The position numbers and the translations under genes are program-made. From Paraphysomonas bandaiensis (Eukaryota > Chrysophyceae): a DNA stretch of 64,000 nucleotides. Location of the stretch: NCBI GenBank assembly GCA_965644295.1, contig CBFFRP010000041.1, positions 1 through 64,000 of the forward strand. The letters are read 5' to 3'. A model generated the notes under the pieces. It was not told where the DNA came from. It made no database searches and worked only from the letters and a program-made list of their open reading frames with translations. Positions 35,904 through 48,263 of the stretch are shown here, one piece after another (the stretch's first letter is position 1; the number at the start of each line of letters is the position of its first letter).

Positions 35904-36652
35904 TCTTCGTAGTTATCATGGTAACGGTGTTGAACTGGAATCTGTGAAGCTTTTATTCAAGTCCTGCACTTTTTTTTTGTAGTTTGTAACCCATTACTGT
36001 ATAGAAGTACGTTCAGTGAAAAGTGTTGTAGTGGTGAAAAAATTAAGTCGTACGGTCCAGATGAAATTCTTTTTTTCTTAATATATAACCGCGACTGTAG
36101 TATCATTAAAATAATGTGCGAAGTTATTACTACTTACTAATAATATCATAGCTAAAACCAATTTATAGTGATTATGTTCTGATAAAAGATGAGAAACTGA
36201 ATGTTTTTATTAGTAACAACTATAACAGTTATATGTTGTATTACATGTATATTGTATATTGTAAATTAACATATACTGAAATGTGGTACCATGGCATCCT
36301 CCTGAAGACTTTACTGACAATTTACAATTGTAAACTACTGATAGCATGGATGTGGAATGGTGAAAAATATGACACTTTTATTTGTGTGATTGTTGCTTTA
36401 CGGAGTTTAGCTGTCGTTCTTAAAATGGTTAACCATATCAAATAGTCTACAACGTATCGACTAGAGACTCGCTAATCGATCCATCTCGTCATATCTACAA
36501 AAAGAACTACTTCGTCTACATTTGTTAGAACACCACCAATGAGAGATTTAAGACACTAGCCTGTCAAAAGAACAAACAGATTCCATGTTCGAAATGAAAC
36601 GAAAAATAACTAAGATGACTGATTATCATTAAACGTTCAGGTTCGTGCGAAA
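35904..36652. other. Convergent intergenic region, nothing recognised
   Basis: AT-rich 3' flanks of SGF29 and the L35 gene. No gene, repeat or RNA identified. Confidence 0.5.
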
Positions 36653-37231
36653 TTACAAAGCCTTCACAGCAAACTTTCGCATAGGAAAATAAGCCTCCTT
36701 CTTTGCCTGCTTGGCAGTTTTCTTATTGGCCTAATAGTTGGACGAGTTAGAAAGTCATAGACAGTATTAGTGTTTCCTACCTGCTCAGCAGTAAGTCTTC
36801 TTCTGATAGCTCTGGTCTGCTTCTTCCTCAAGTCAAGAGGAAGCTTCTTGGCATCAGAAAACTTCTCCCTCAACTACATATATCTGTCATATACAGAAGT
36901 AAAATACAAGCTAGTAATACCTTGTCCTTGGTGGTCTGGTTGTACACAGTGAGCACTCTGGCAATAGACTTGCGCACAACACCAATCTTGGCAAGCTTGG
37001 AGGCAGCACCGCCAGTTACTTTAGCGATGCGGAGCTATATATGTATACCAACAATTATATTTTAAAAAATTAAAGCACTTAACCATGTAATTACCTGAGA
37101 GAGCTCGAGCTTGAGATCATCAAGCTGCTTAAGCAATTCAGACTTAGTCTTGTTGCGAAGCTCGTGAGCCTTGACCTTAACTTCAAACAAACATAAATCA
37201 AGATATAATAAAATGATAATTCATTACCCAT
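36653..37231 (-). CDS. RPL35: 60S ribosomal protein L35 (uL29)
   Basis: Large-subunit protein at the polypeptide exit tunnel, contacting SRP and nascent-chain factors. Exons 37228-37231 (ATGG only), 37095-37180, 36921-37034, 36781-36873 and 36653-36730 join in frame for 124 residues (human 123). The sequence follows the family throughout: [69 protein letters not shown] and the basic C-terminus. The first coding exon contributes only the start codon plus one base, an arrangement common in ribosomal protein genes. Four short introns in under 600 bp. Confidence 0.97.
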
Positions 37232-37727
37232 GATGAACTATTATTGATATACAGTCAATCTCGTGATATATATAACTCTCCATTATCTCAAGCTTTAACA
37301 CCTAGATGATAACTACTAACCATTTCCACACACTCCATTCATGATATATCTCAAACCGTCATTAAAAACTAGAAACTGAAAAATATTTGATCTCTAGGGG
37401 AATGTTTAATACAGTGTATTTTTTAGCGTCATCTAGAACACGGGGTTTGTGGAAAATAGCATAGACATACATTAAAACTACAGATATCTAGATGTTTACG
37501 AATATAGAAAAACTGGATTTCTGGCTTTTAGTGGATAGACCTTTACTCAAAATCAGGATTTTTGTATAAAAAAGTCTTTCAATGGGCCTTTTCTATATTG
37601 ATTCCACTATGCATCAGCTCATCAGTAGACTGTATGAGCTGCCTGCAGCTGTCATATTAAACTCAGCACCCCCCCCCCTTAATAACATATCTGGAGGTAC
37701 ATCTACACCTTCTCTATATTCATAGCT
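37232..37727. promoter_or_regulatory. Divergent intergenic region, RPL35 / Tat-SF1
   Basis: About 500 AT-rich bases with a poly-C run near 37670. Promoters of both genes are expected here. No gene seen. Confidence 0.4.
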
Positions 37728-39631
37728 ATGGAATCTACTATAGAAAATGGTACAAAGAGAAAGCGTCGAAGTAAATTTGATATCCCTCCTGAACAAATGC
37801 CACAGGTGAGAGTTGTGTATGTATATGTGTATGTATGTATGTGTGTATGTATGTATAGTTCCCTCTTCACTGCTACTGTAATAACACTATGAATATTTTC
37901 AGTTTGCTACTACTATTTCTACCGGGGATTCAGATAGCGGAATAGTTAAACGAAAGAGTAACTTTGATGTTCCTCCTGATTCCATTAACTCACTTGCTGC
38001 TGATAACTTTCTGAAATTTGCTATGACACCGTCTTTAATGCAAGATCAATTTGAAGGTGTGTATGTAAAGGATGAAGCGTATGAGGAAAAATTAAAAAAG
38101 GGACTTCAGAAGAATTTCGAATATATTCGGAGGTTTTCATTGTTTTCTATAAGATTTTGTGTTTGATCCAGTGGACAGGAAGGATAGGCTTGCGCTGAAT
38201 CCAGCTGCGGCACCTGTATCTAATGTAACCGGTACAAGTGTATTTGGCTTCAGTGCACAGACTGTTGCACCGAAGAAGGCGTCATCTGTTCCGAGTTCTA
38301 AGTCAGGTGAGTGAATTCATATCAAACTACAGTGAACGTAATTATATTTCAGGGATTGGGGCCGTAAACCAAATAAATCGACAGAGGCAGGAGATGAACA
38401 GCATATATGTAGCAGGCCTGCCTAAAGATATGACAGAGTCTGATTTGGGTAAGCAGCGTGTGGGTGCCCATCGTAGTGTGGTGTGTCTATTGGTTGTTGC
38501 TGTGAGTGTGTATTACATTGACTCCTGGGCATCACTCCATTCGTATACAAGCAAGATGATTAACAGTTTATGTCTCCAACTGCTCCATACAAACCTTTGC
38601 TTTCTCCTCTTGGGATGATCAGAGATCCTGTTTTCTGTACATGGGAAACTCAAGCGCGTGAAGATGTACACCCATCCGGATGGTAGCCGCAAAGGGGATG
38701 CACTGATAACATTCAACCGGCCAGAGGCCGTTAGAGTGGCCTGTCACCAGGTGTCTTATTATGTATATAGAGTAATTGAGCCTTGAATATTGAACTATAT
38801 GGTGCTGGGTATTATGTGACTACTGTCGTTACAGTACAATGGTCGCGATATTGGCGGTGGGTACATTCTGTCGGTGTCTCGTGCCGACTTTGGGGCGTCA
38901 GATACTTCCAGTGCCCCTGCTAATGCAAAGTCCGGCGGAGTGAACGATAACAATAGTGCTGCTGTCAACTTTGACCAAGGCGAACATTTACAAAGTATCC
39001 AGCAGAGTGACTGTAGTAACACAGTCACGGACAGTATTGAAGCCGTTGTCCAAGCCTTACCGCAGGAGTCTGAGGGAGGTGTATGGCCGATTGCCCTTTT
39101 GCGCAATGTATATGATCCTATGGATCCTAACATTACAGCCGAGTTCTTCATTGACCTGGAGGTATAGCGGCACTGTAGAGTCATTCCATTTCGTACCTGT
39201 TAATTGTATTTCATATCTGTGCCTGATGCGTGGCAAATACGCTGTGTATGACTTTTGTACAGTACTGATTAGACAATCTGTCGGTAATGTAGGCGGACCT
39301 GTTGGAGGAGTGTTGTAAAATGGGTCGTGTGCGTACTCTCACAACACCTGACCACCCCTCGCTAGTTGGGTCTGTCGCTGTAACGTTCCAGGAAGAGTCC
39401 GCGGCGAGGACATGTTTTGTTAAGCTGAATAATAGGAGCTTTGATGGCAGACTGGTAAATGTCCAGCTTCTACTCTCGAGCGGTAGTACAGTTATAGAAA
39501 AACAACCGGAACCTGCAGCTGCGGAGTCGATTGCGGTACAAAGTAGTATAACTCTACAGGATTCCGTGCCTGCAGAAGTTGTGGAAGAGGCTGCGCAAGA
39601 CGTTGAAAACTTTTTAAATAGTTTGTTATGA
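37728..39631 (+). CDS. Tat-SF1/Cus2-like splicing factor with two RRMs
   Basis: Cus2/Tat-SF1 proteins bind U2 snRNP and SF3B1 and help U2 folding and prespliceosome formation. Exons 37728-37805, 37903-38132, 38179-38306, 38353-38448, 38623-38750, 38835-39161 and 39293-39631 join in frame for 441 residues. RRM1 starts near residue 161 (NSIYVAGLPKDMTESDL, then GSRKGDALITF). RRM2 starts near 304 (WPIALLRNVYDPMDP, LVGSVAVTFQEE) and carries RSFDGRLVNV, the R-x-F signature of U2AF-homology motifs. The N-terminus is Lys/Arg-rich with two copies of K(S/R)xFD(I/V)PP. The end of exon 2 is a choice: I kept the frame through EKLKKGLQKNFEYIR because it stays coding and leaves a 46-nt intron. Confidence 0.88.
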
Positions 39632-41369
39632 TATATATGTCCTTCCCGCGTGGTAGCAACGTAGTGTTGTATGACGTAGCTACTGTAGTAAATAACATAT
39701 TGGTAGAGCACTATCAGAGTGGGAGTCGATACGTTTACGCGACTCATACGTTTATAGCAAACAACGAAGTTCTGTGGGCATTACGCACACGAGATGGTCT
39801 CTACAGCAAACATCATGAAAGCAACTAAAATAAAATATTAATTCAAACGTATTACATGGGCATTTGCCGGATACCTTTTCAAACACCATCACTTATCTTC
39901 GTTCCCGATTATTATACTGCAGTACACAATAATATCAACATATTTACAAAAACAATTTACTAGCCATCACATCTTTCCAGTCTATTTATACGTATATATA
40001 TATCATAAGCAGACATTTCAAGTGGTTTAGAGTTTAAAGCAATGACTGGACGGACTCGCTCACACATCTCTCATGGATGATGATGTGTGCCCTCAACAAA
40101 GTCGGACTCTCACCTTTTTGGGGGATAAGTACCGGAGAAATATCTCCGATAAACTAATATGAGCCGTATATATAGTCAACAGATCGTTTCCTGCCCACTC
40201 ATATTCTAATACTTGTGTGGTACAAGAGACATCAATTAGTGTCACCTGCTGTGTAGACATCTTTGCGCCCTGACGAAAAAAAAACACAGGCATCGGGGAA
40301 AGGGCCCACCTCAAGTGCATCCGGGGTATTGGGCTGTCTGCTGAAGTAAAGCATCCGGGTGTTCATCTTAAGTACTTAGAAATCCTGAAGATAGCAAATG
40401 TCATGTATATCAATATTCTGCTTGCTCACTGAGTTTGCTTTGAGTGACAGAGCAAATGCGGTTGCGCCTTGGTGCTTGCGGTGACTCTTAGTAGGATATC
40501 AGAGTTAAGCATTGACTCTTAAACGCATATTGCTAATATAATAAGACATTCACCACTGCTGATGTGTGGCATTTCTTATCATTGATTGTCATTCACTATT
40601 AGTATATTTCAGATTGTCTACCCTAGTTCATATAATACTGTCCTCAACTACTGCACTTATCTATAATAATATCACAATACGTAATTGTTACAAGGATTTG
40701 TGACAATATAGTACACCAAAATACAAATAATGTCATTCATCATTCACTGAATTTTCATTGTGGTGTACTTCAATATAGTGACATGTCCTTAATATCTTAA
40801 TATAAATGCATTGTTCTTAAAGTATGAAAAAGAGAGAAATGTAACCGCGCTTCTAGATTCGTGGAGCTGGATTAAGAGAAGACTACTCTAATACAACTGT
40901 AATGAATTTCAATACAACAACAGCTATAAGGCAGTATTTGCTTTTTTCTGAGTGTAGTCTATCACACTCAGTACTTAGAACATGTAAGACGATTTAGTTA
41001 GTTCAAACTTCAATATATATGCAGTGTCAGTGCGCTGAATTCATGAAATTGGAATGCGTACATGCATGCACTAATGGTCACAATTTTATCTATAATAATA
41101 TAGAGAAATTTCCATGTTCACAGAGCAATTATACGATAGTTGAATTAATATATCTTCCTCAGTAGCATTATAAACATTAAGCAATACAGAATTCCACCAT
41201 TTTTACCGACATCTTATACAGATACAACACAAAAATATAACAATATTTACAAAACAAACGCTTTGTGAGTAGCTATTCTACTTTGAGGTCAATCCGAATT
41301 TGAAACGAACGAATCGCATATGCACTCATACAGCAAGAGATTCCATTTTTAGACTGTATACCCCAGAAT
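39632..41369. other. Long convergent intergenic region with dispersed repeat
   Basis: 1.7 kb between the 3' ends of the Tat-SF1 and Beclin genes. The only structure is the dispersed repeat at 40093-40545. The rest is AT-rich without a supported gene. Confidence 0.55.
40093..40545. repeat. Dispersed repeat, copy A
   Basis: Matches 50837-51350 in the same orientation at roughly 75-80% by eye. Shared blocks in order: CCTCAACAAAG, GCCCACTCATA, CTTGTGTGGTACAAG, GTATTGGGCTG, CATCCGGG, CCTTGGTGCTTGCGG and ATTGCTAATA. It is more GC-rich than its surroundings and has no long open frame. It is likely a transposon or LTR remnant. Confidence 0.85.
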
Positions 41370-42599
41370 CTACTTTGTTTTGCCAAGTAGAGTATATACT
41401 GACAAAAGAATATCATTGGCGAGACCAACGCACATATCTCTTGTGGAAAAAACTTCCTTTGCGATGACATTGGTTTCCGGCCAAGAAAGAGCCGGTAAAT
41501 CGTAAGCGCCCGCTTCCATACTAACGCTGAGGCCTCTTAGCTTTTGTAGAGTAGGACAATTGGCGAGTATATCCAGACGGTTATGAAAAAAAGCTGTCTC
41601 GATGACAACAATTCCAAGTGCCACCATGGCCTGCATATACTGGAGAGTAACCCCAGAAGGTGGGTGAGAATCCGCGCACTGAAGACGCAACGTTTCAGGA
41701 AGGGTCGATGATGATGACTTCGAGCTACTGGGAATCTTACGAATCAGAACTGAACGCCACCGGAGGGGAACGAGGCTATAGGTATAGGGATAGGACGTAC
41801 AATCCTCCAGAAGCATTGCATATTCATTGTGGAAACCTAAAAGAGCACAGCATAATGTCGACCACGCAGTGCATATTTCAGCCCAGTTTAAGTTGCCTTC
41901 ACTTTGCGGACAATAACACGCGCGCAGCCCATTAACACTAAGAACCATAGGACGTATAGAGGAAGACAGTGATGCCGACGATTCTGTAAGCACAGGAGCC
42001 CACTGAAAACAGTACAAAGGGATGCCTCGTTGAGTAGTCAAGATATCCAATTCTCGCTCAGCATTAGCAGTAACGCTAAGAAGTTGGCAAAGATCTTCAG
42101 CAGTTTCAATATACTCATAGTCTAAATTATTCATTTCACTATACAGTGACTGTATTTCCCTCTCTATATCGGCCTCCTCATCCACCAGAGAAGACATTTG
42201 CTCCATACACTCATTATCTTGAGCAACCATAGCATCATACTCTTCCTCCAAGTCAAGAATTTCTTCAATCAACTTCTCCACATCAGCTGTAGAATAACTC
42301 TCTGAATTTTGACTGAGATGCCACTCAGAGAGAGAGATCTCTTTCCTTGAATCATTATATTTCTCTGAAGTAGTTTCAGTATGCTCAAGAGTGACATTTA
42401 ACGCATAAGAGAAATCATCTAAACATCTCTGACATAAATGACTTATATCTCCAGTGTTTTTATAGACTATATTGCGATATATGTCTTGTCTCTTGCCTCT
42501 ACTGATGGGACAACCAGGACGATCATCTGAGCTTGTTTTAACTGTACTATCAGCTAAGATTTCATAGAATGATTCACCAAGTGTACAAGATGCTTCCAT
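41370..42599 (-). CDS. ATG6: Beclin 1/Atg6, divergent
   Basis: Atg6/Beclin is the scaffold subunit of the class III PI3-kinase (Vps34) complexes for autophagy and endosomal sorting. A single exon of 409 codons starts at ATG 42599 and ends in TAG. The N-terminal LCQRCLDDF matches the conserved Cys pair block of the family. Residues ~100-190 form a coiled coil (ADVEKLIEEILDLEEEYDAM to NNLDYEYIETA). The BARA domain follows, with VLSVNGLRACYCPQSEGNLNWAEICTAW-type sequence (the NGLR and W-x-EI-xxAW positions are diagnostic), then YSLVPL. No convincing BH3-like segment is visible before the coiled coil. It is intronless, unlike most neighbours, and it shares a 570-bp promoter region with UBC12. Confidence 0.88.
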   Translation of the reverse strand: MEASCTLGESFYEILADSTVKTSSDDRPGCPISRGKRQDIYRNIVYKNTGDISHLCQRCLDDFSYALNVTLEHTETTSEKYNDSRKEISLSEWHLSQNSESYSTADVEKLIEEILDLEEEYDAMVAQDNECMEQMSSLVDEEADIEREIQSLYSEMNNLDYEYIETAEDLCQLLSVTANAERELDILTTQRGIPLYCFQWAPVLTESSASLSSSIRPMVLSVNGLRACYCPQSEGNLNWAEICTAWSTLCCALLGFHNEYAMLLEDCTSYPYTYSLVPLRWRSVLIRKIPSSSKSSSSTLPETLRLQCADSHPPSGVTLQYMQAMVALGIVVIETAFFHNRLDILANCPTLQKLRGLSVSMEAGAYDLPALSWPETNVIAKEVFSTRDMCVGLANDILLSVYTLLGKTK

Positions 42600-43171
42600 G
42601 TGTATATTAATATATCAGTATATCGATTCTTTGTGTTATATATATATGAGTATTCATCATATGGAATTATCCTTAAGAATAATCCACATCACACTCCATA
42701 TGGAAACTACTGTACAGACACTGTACTTTGGGGGTATGCTATATTTGGCTAAAAATCCAGTTTGTTTTGTTGTATTTTGGTTTTTAGTTTTTGAACAATG
42801 AAAAAAGCTGATTTTTTTGCTGTACTATCTACACAGTATGTACTGTATATAATATATAATTCTAGAATTCAAGGCAAATGCTCGAAAAATCTAGGAAACC
42901 ATCATAAATAGCGGGAATTTTGAATTTTACAAATATCGTCATGTAAAATCCCATACCTACCAGCAGATACAGTATCTCTAGCAAATATTGGAATGAACAA
43001 TATTGATTTCTACATTTATTTTATACTGTCATTTGTATACAAAATAAATTGAAACATCAAAATATAAACACTCCCTCGTATACATACATACATTATGAGC
43101 GATCTGTTACATGATATATTGCTCCAATACACTCCATAATCATTTAATATAACTATAAGAATTATTCATCA
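42600..43171. promoter_or_regulatory. Divergent intergenic region, Beclin / UBC12
   Basis: About 570 AT-rich bases containing ACTGTAC/GTACTGT words (42705-42725, 42835-42850). No gene. Both promoters are expected here. Confidence 0.4.
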
Positions 43172-43878
43172 ATGATTCGATTGAAGAAAGATAAGAAACA
43201 AGACCAGAAACCGTCTGCAAAGGAATCAAATAATTCAGATCAGGCGGATGCGTCTGCTGATGCTAAACCAGACAATACAACTAACGGGGAGTTAAAGTTA
43301 CTTGGTATTGGAGGCCGTGCAGCAAAGCAGGAAGGGGCTAAAGTATCAGGAAAAAAACGAACACCAGGAGAAATTCGTGTGCAGAAAGATATTGCCGATC
43401 TTGACAGCGGCAGAATAGCGACAGTGACGTTTCCTAATCCAAACGACTTAACATTCTTTAATGTCAGTGTTTCCCCAGACACGGGTATATGGCAAGGAGC
43501 AAAGTACGATTTTACGTTTGAAATACCACCGGGATATCCACACGAGCCTCCAAAAGTTGTTTGTCAGACTAAAATATATCATCCCAATATTGACTTGCAA
43601 GGGAAAGTGTGTCTAAACATCTTAAGAGAGGACTGGAAACCTGTGTTGGACGTGAATGCTGTGATATATGGTGTAATATATCTATTTTATGAACCTAATC
43701 CAGATGATCCACTAAATCGAGAGGCAGCTGATTTGTTCCGTACTGATAGTGAACAGGTATTTTCTCGTAGTGCTTATTATATATTGATATTGTAACATGA
43801 CTGCAGTTTAAGAGAGTTGTAAGGAGAACGTTGCAAGGTTATTCTCATGCTGGTGAATCATTTCCGAGACTAATTTAA
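43172..43878 (+). CDS. UBC12: NEDD8-conjugating E2 enzyme Ubc12
   Basis: Transfers NEDD8 from the UBA3/NAE1 E1 to cullins. Exons 43172-43756 and 43807-43878 join in frame for 218 residues. The N-terminus MIRLKKDKK resembles the Ubc12-specific extension that docks on UBA3, followed by a ~45-residue low-complexity insert that makes it longer than human UBE2M (183). The UBC fold is complete: PPGYPHEPPKV, KIYHPNIDLQGKVCLNILRE (active-site Cys147, with the HPN motif upstream), DWKPVLDVNAVIYGVIYLF and EPNPDDPLNREAA. These blocks separate it from ubiquitin E2s. Confidence 0.96.
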
Positions 43879-44326
43879 TGGGCGAACCTGCTTTATCAAT
43901 CAGATGTACTATTTGCGATGACATGATTTTTATAACTACTCTACTATTAATAATAATAGAAATGCATGTACGGTGTATGAGATCTCATCCTTGCGCACGC
44001 TTGTCTCTATTTTGGCTGCTGCTTTATGTGAACAAGGAAAAGGTAGAGACCCTAGGAGAGTACCTTGCTGGTGGGTTTTGTGTCTATTCAACAAGTGTAC
44101 GCAGCAAAACTAGCTAGTCTTAGTACGGGAATTACTGACTCAAGCTTCCTTAGTGAAAGTACGAGAAGTATGTGGACGAGTTCACTATATATAGCTTTCC
44201 GCTTAGTTGAGCTTACGGCTTACATCTGGCATATTTCATACACACTAGACACAGTAAATTTTCAATATTATTATTGTTGCACGAAACCACTCGTAGTAGC
44301 ATTAAATGCAACACTACCCCCAGGTA
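43879..44326. other. Convergent intergenic region, nothing recognised
   Basis: 3' flanks of UBC12 and COX15. No gene or repeat seen. Confidence 0.5.
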
Positions 44327-45844
44327 TTAACTGGAAATGTTTTTATTCTGCCTAATACTAGCAAAGGATGCGACTGGCATCCTCCTGGATCTCTTTTTAA
44401 CGACGGCTGGAACAAGAGAAGGAAACCGGGAAAATCTAAGAGAATGCACGAATCCAAGTGCACATGTAAGAAGGGCTAGAGATCCCGCCTACATAAAGAA
44501 CACATTGTTGTTAATGGTTCAAAATAAAAATACATTTGCATACCTGATGAGCAGCTGCTAGTGGAATGGGAACATACATAAGTAGGGTGGAAATACCCAG
44601 TCCGACCTGCACCCCAGCCATACCAGCCAATGCATGGCCCGCATACCTTGCGAGGGCAGGCATAGCTTTCCACATCTCTCGAGCACCGAGAGCTCTAACG
44701 TACATTGTGCAGATGGCGAAATAGGTTGAGAGTGCCAAAACGCGATGGTCGAACTGAACGGTTGCAGTGTTCTCGAAGAAATTCCTCCATAGGGGTTCCA
44801 TGTCAAGAATTTCGTAAGGAACGTATGTATCACCCATCTCAGGGAAAGTATTATAAGCGCGACCGGCGTCATTTCCAGCAACGAAGGCACCAGACATAGC
44901 GGTAATGCCCACTAGTGCGGCATTTATAACAGCAAACCGGCGAGTTTTTGCCGCCACTTTTAGGATGTCAGCTGGAATGGCCTCAGCTACTGACTTTGCC
45001 TTACTAATAGGAAATAAAATATCCAAGCCCGTCCATAAAAGCAGCCCATAGGTTGTGAAGGCCATTCCTAAGTGAGTAGCGAGTCGATATGGACTCACTC
45101 GAATCTCTTTTTTCTGCTCCGGATCCACCTCTAACCCAGACTTGACCATCCACCACCCAATCAAGCCCTAGGCACACGCACAGTAACATATCTCTAAATA
45201 TTAACATCGTGTACACACCTGTGCACCTCCAAGACCCAACAACCCGAACAGGCGAGGATACAGTGATCGTGGAATCATACCTCGGATTGAAAAATATGCC
45301 ATTGGGCCGATGAAAAATAGCCCCAGTGATCTACCAAACATTCTGTGGCCATATTCCCAAAAATATATACTTTTAAACTCTTCAATATCCATACTCTTTC
45401 GTTGATTCCATTCAGGAAATTGCTTGTATCGATCAAACTCTTTCTGCCACTCTTCATCATTCATAGGAGGCAGACTACCCTGCATATAGTCGTATTTCAC
45501 ACTCAAAATATTCCTATTTCCAATATATTAACCTGAAGCTTCCAGTCTGTCATGGATAAACCGGACTTAGTAAGTCGTGTAACTCCTCCAACAGTCACCA
45601 TCCCTGCAACCAATCCTCCCATACCGAGCAACCAATATCCTACAGCAGGACTGACTTCATTCGCTTGAGCCGGTGTAGCTTGTGATGAGAACTATATCAA
45701 TAATGTAAATCTCTCCTAGTGAGATAATATACACACTGTTACCTTATTCACCCACACACTTCTACATTTGCTCCATGACTGCTTAGCTACCTATACACAT
45801 GTAAGAACACGAGACACTAGCGTCATTCATACCCTGAATATCAT
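44327..45844 (-). CDS. COX15: Heme A synthase Cox15
   Basis: Inner-mitochondrial-membrane enzyme that oxidises the C8 methyl of heme O to make heme A for cytochrome oxidase. Exons 45833-45844 (12 nt), 45743-45790, 45533-45691, 45219-45479, 44544-45167 and 44327-44488 join in frame for 421 residues (human 410). Residues 1-30 are a typical mitochondrial presequence ([16 protein letters not shown], basic and without acidic residues). Eight hydrophobic segments follow. Heme-ligand histidines lie in [26 protein letters not shown] and PLAAAHQ. Other family blocks are [53 protein letters not shown] and [18 protein letters not shown]. It indicates aerobic mitochondria with an aa3-type oxidase. Confidence 0.96.
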
Positions 45845-48263
45845 CGATAAATCCTTTTCTGCTATAACAGATTATTCAGTTTGTAGTAATCTATTAATAG
45901 CCGGACAATTATGCACTGCTATTACCCTTATCAATAAGTGGTATGACGACCTCAAGTGTGTATATATTTCTAGACTAGGAAGCCTAGACATCATACAGGC
46001 AGCCAGAGTATATGTATGTACACTGTATATTCCACTGCTCTCGACATACGTACAGGAGGAGCATGTGTATCTGGATGTGTGTACCAACAATCTCTGCAGT
46101 CAAATAATCCATATTTGGGATTTTTCTCTGCAGTCAAATAATCCATATTTGGGATTTTTCTAGGGTTTAGGGATTTTAGTGGATGATAAATGCCAAAATC
46201 TAGGTACCTAAAAATCTAGGTATTTATTCAGGATTGTCTACCGAAATGTACAGTAAATACGTAATAATAGCATTAAATATCTTCGAAAACATGGATTTTA
46301 TGTGGTACATTGTCCATGGACAGAGTTTGTACGGCCGGAAGGCACATAGAATTCGATAACTATAATAAGGCAGTCACCCAGTGATAACTTACCAGATCTG
46401 AAGGACTCTCTCACTTCCGTGTGTATGTTACAATGTGTGTAGAGACCTGAAATATACTAATACAGTGGAACGGTATCATAAGTGTGAGAGACTTCTTGTA
46501 ACAGATATATGTAGAGTATATGGAAGCATTGATATCACTAGGAAGGAGATTAGAGAGTCGGGTAGCAATTATTTACTGTCTGTTTCATTGTCACCTTATC
46601 GATATATGATTTAATGTTTATATTATCGAAATTTAGATATAATGCATGTATCAACAAATACATCTGATTTCGAACAAACAATCCCAATCTAGGAAAGATA
46701 TGGAACACCTGCAAATTGCTACGAAAAAATTGATGTGATGCTAACACATGGCAATAGCGACAGTCCTTGCGATTGCGTTGCAAGTAAGTTTCGGCTGGCG
46801 GAATTGGTTCCACTCTGATAACAGGTAGCAGTCGTGGTGTACACTAACCGACAGGCTTACTGGATCGAGCGGGAATAAGAAAATCCCTCATCACTATGTT
46901 ATGGGACATATAATACTGGCTTTCACAGCAACTGGTTTTGCTTCAACAAAGAAAGAAAGTAGGATGACCTTGAGAGTTTGGGTGATTCTTGCGTTATTGG
47001 ACAAAAAGCGAATTATAGGGGAATCAGTCGAAGAAAACGTAAAAAAAGCGATGGAAGATGAGGAGACGGAAATGACGTTACGGAATTAGAAAACAACCAA
47101 TGATACCGTTTACAGTCTAATTGGGGTGTATCAACAAAACAGTCTTTCTCTGCATATGGGTGTAGTGGTGTGGTGTGAGTAAGTTTCGGCTGGCGGAATT
47201 GGTTCCACTCTGATAACAGGTAGCAGTCGTGGTGTACACTAACCGACAGGCTTACTGGATCGAGCGGGAATAAGAAAATCCCTCATCACTATGTTATGGG
47301 ACATATAATACTGGCTTTCACAGCAACTGGTTTTGCTTCAACAAAGAAAGAAAGTAGGATGACCTTGAGAGTTTGGGTGATTCTTGCGTTATTGGACAAA
47401 ACGCGAATTATAGGGGAATCAGTCGAAGAAAACGTAAAAAAAGCGATGGAAGATGAGGAGACGGAAATGACGTTACGGAATTAGAAAACAACCAATGATA
47501 CCGTTTACAGTCTAATTGGGGTGTATCAACAAAACAGTCTTTCTCTGCATATGGGTGTAGTGGTGTGGTGTGAGGAGTGAGACGTACTACTACTACTAAT
47601 AAATTAACAATCAACATTATAACTTCCTGTGGTTGCGTTAAGCCGGTATACCGGCCTAGCACAATTAACTAGCCTCATCTTATGATTCACTGCTGTCCTC
47701 TTTATCAAATCTATCAATATATATATAATATGTATTATATATAGTCTATTGTTTATAATAGGAGTATTGTCTCTTGTAAAAATCGATCGCAGGGCGATAT
47801 AGCCTCCTAATAACCCATGGTCAACTATAACTATACGCTATACATATATTCCTACTATCCTACACAGCTATGACAGACCACAGCCCACCAAATATGTGAT
47901 CGCTCACTCCGTATTTTGTGTCTACACACAACAGCACTGGCGAGGTGGGTACAGGAGCAGAAATGCTGTCGATCCAAAGTTGTTGACTTCTCCTGTCATC
48001 ATCATCACTGTGTGAGACATCTGGTTTAACTATATTACTTACTAAATTTTGATAGTTTCCCTACTAGCTAAAATATTTGGTAGTTCACCCACAAAGCTTG
48101 ATATTACTGGTACATCATACTTCACTATATTCACAAGACTAAATGAATACATCACCATAAGGAATAGGGGCGTATCTCCCCATCCTCACAAGCAATGCTA
48201 AATTTTTCAACAATAAAAACAAGATTAAAAATTACGATAATTGATGCTTGCTACAAAAAAACA
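45845..48263. other. Repeat-rich intergenic region
   Basis: 2.4 kb without a recognised gene. It contains a 34-bp unit repeated twice at 46091-46158 and the 395-bp tandem duplication at 46783-47573. The remaining DNA is AT-rich. A (TA)n-like stretch lies at 47715-47745. Confidence 0.55.
46783..47573. repeat. Near-identical 395-bp tandem duplication with a 62-codon frame
   Basis: Units 46783-47177 and 47178-47573 are almost identical; the clearest difference is AAAAAGCG against AAAACGCG. Each contains a plus-strand frame from ATG (46901 and 47296) to TAG of 62 codons (starts MGHIILAFTATGF, ends EETEMTLRN). The product is not recognised. The base composition is closer to coding than the flanks, so the unit may derive from an old gene or transposon. 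There is no evidence that it is expressed. Confidence 0.9.

Noticed and set aside
37728-39631. Exon 2 of the Tat-SF1 gene ending at the GT after QFEG
   Set aside because: It would also keep frame, but it discards a charged, stop-free coding stretch and needs an intron about twice the usual size. It remains a possible splice variant.
40093-40545. Structured RNA gene (snRNA or SRP RNA)
   Set aside because: No Sm site, U-snRNA signatures, SRP core or Pol III terminator were found, and its paralogue at 50837 is diverged along its whole length as transposon relics are.
45201-45506. Separate Cox15 start at MSVKYDYMQ
   Set aside because: This peptide lies in an intron. Splicing at 45479 and 45533 restores the conserved [16 protein letters not shown] junction and links to an upstream presequence.
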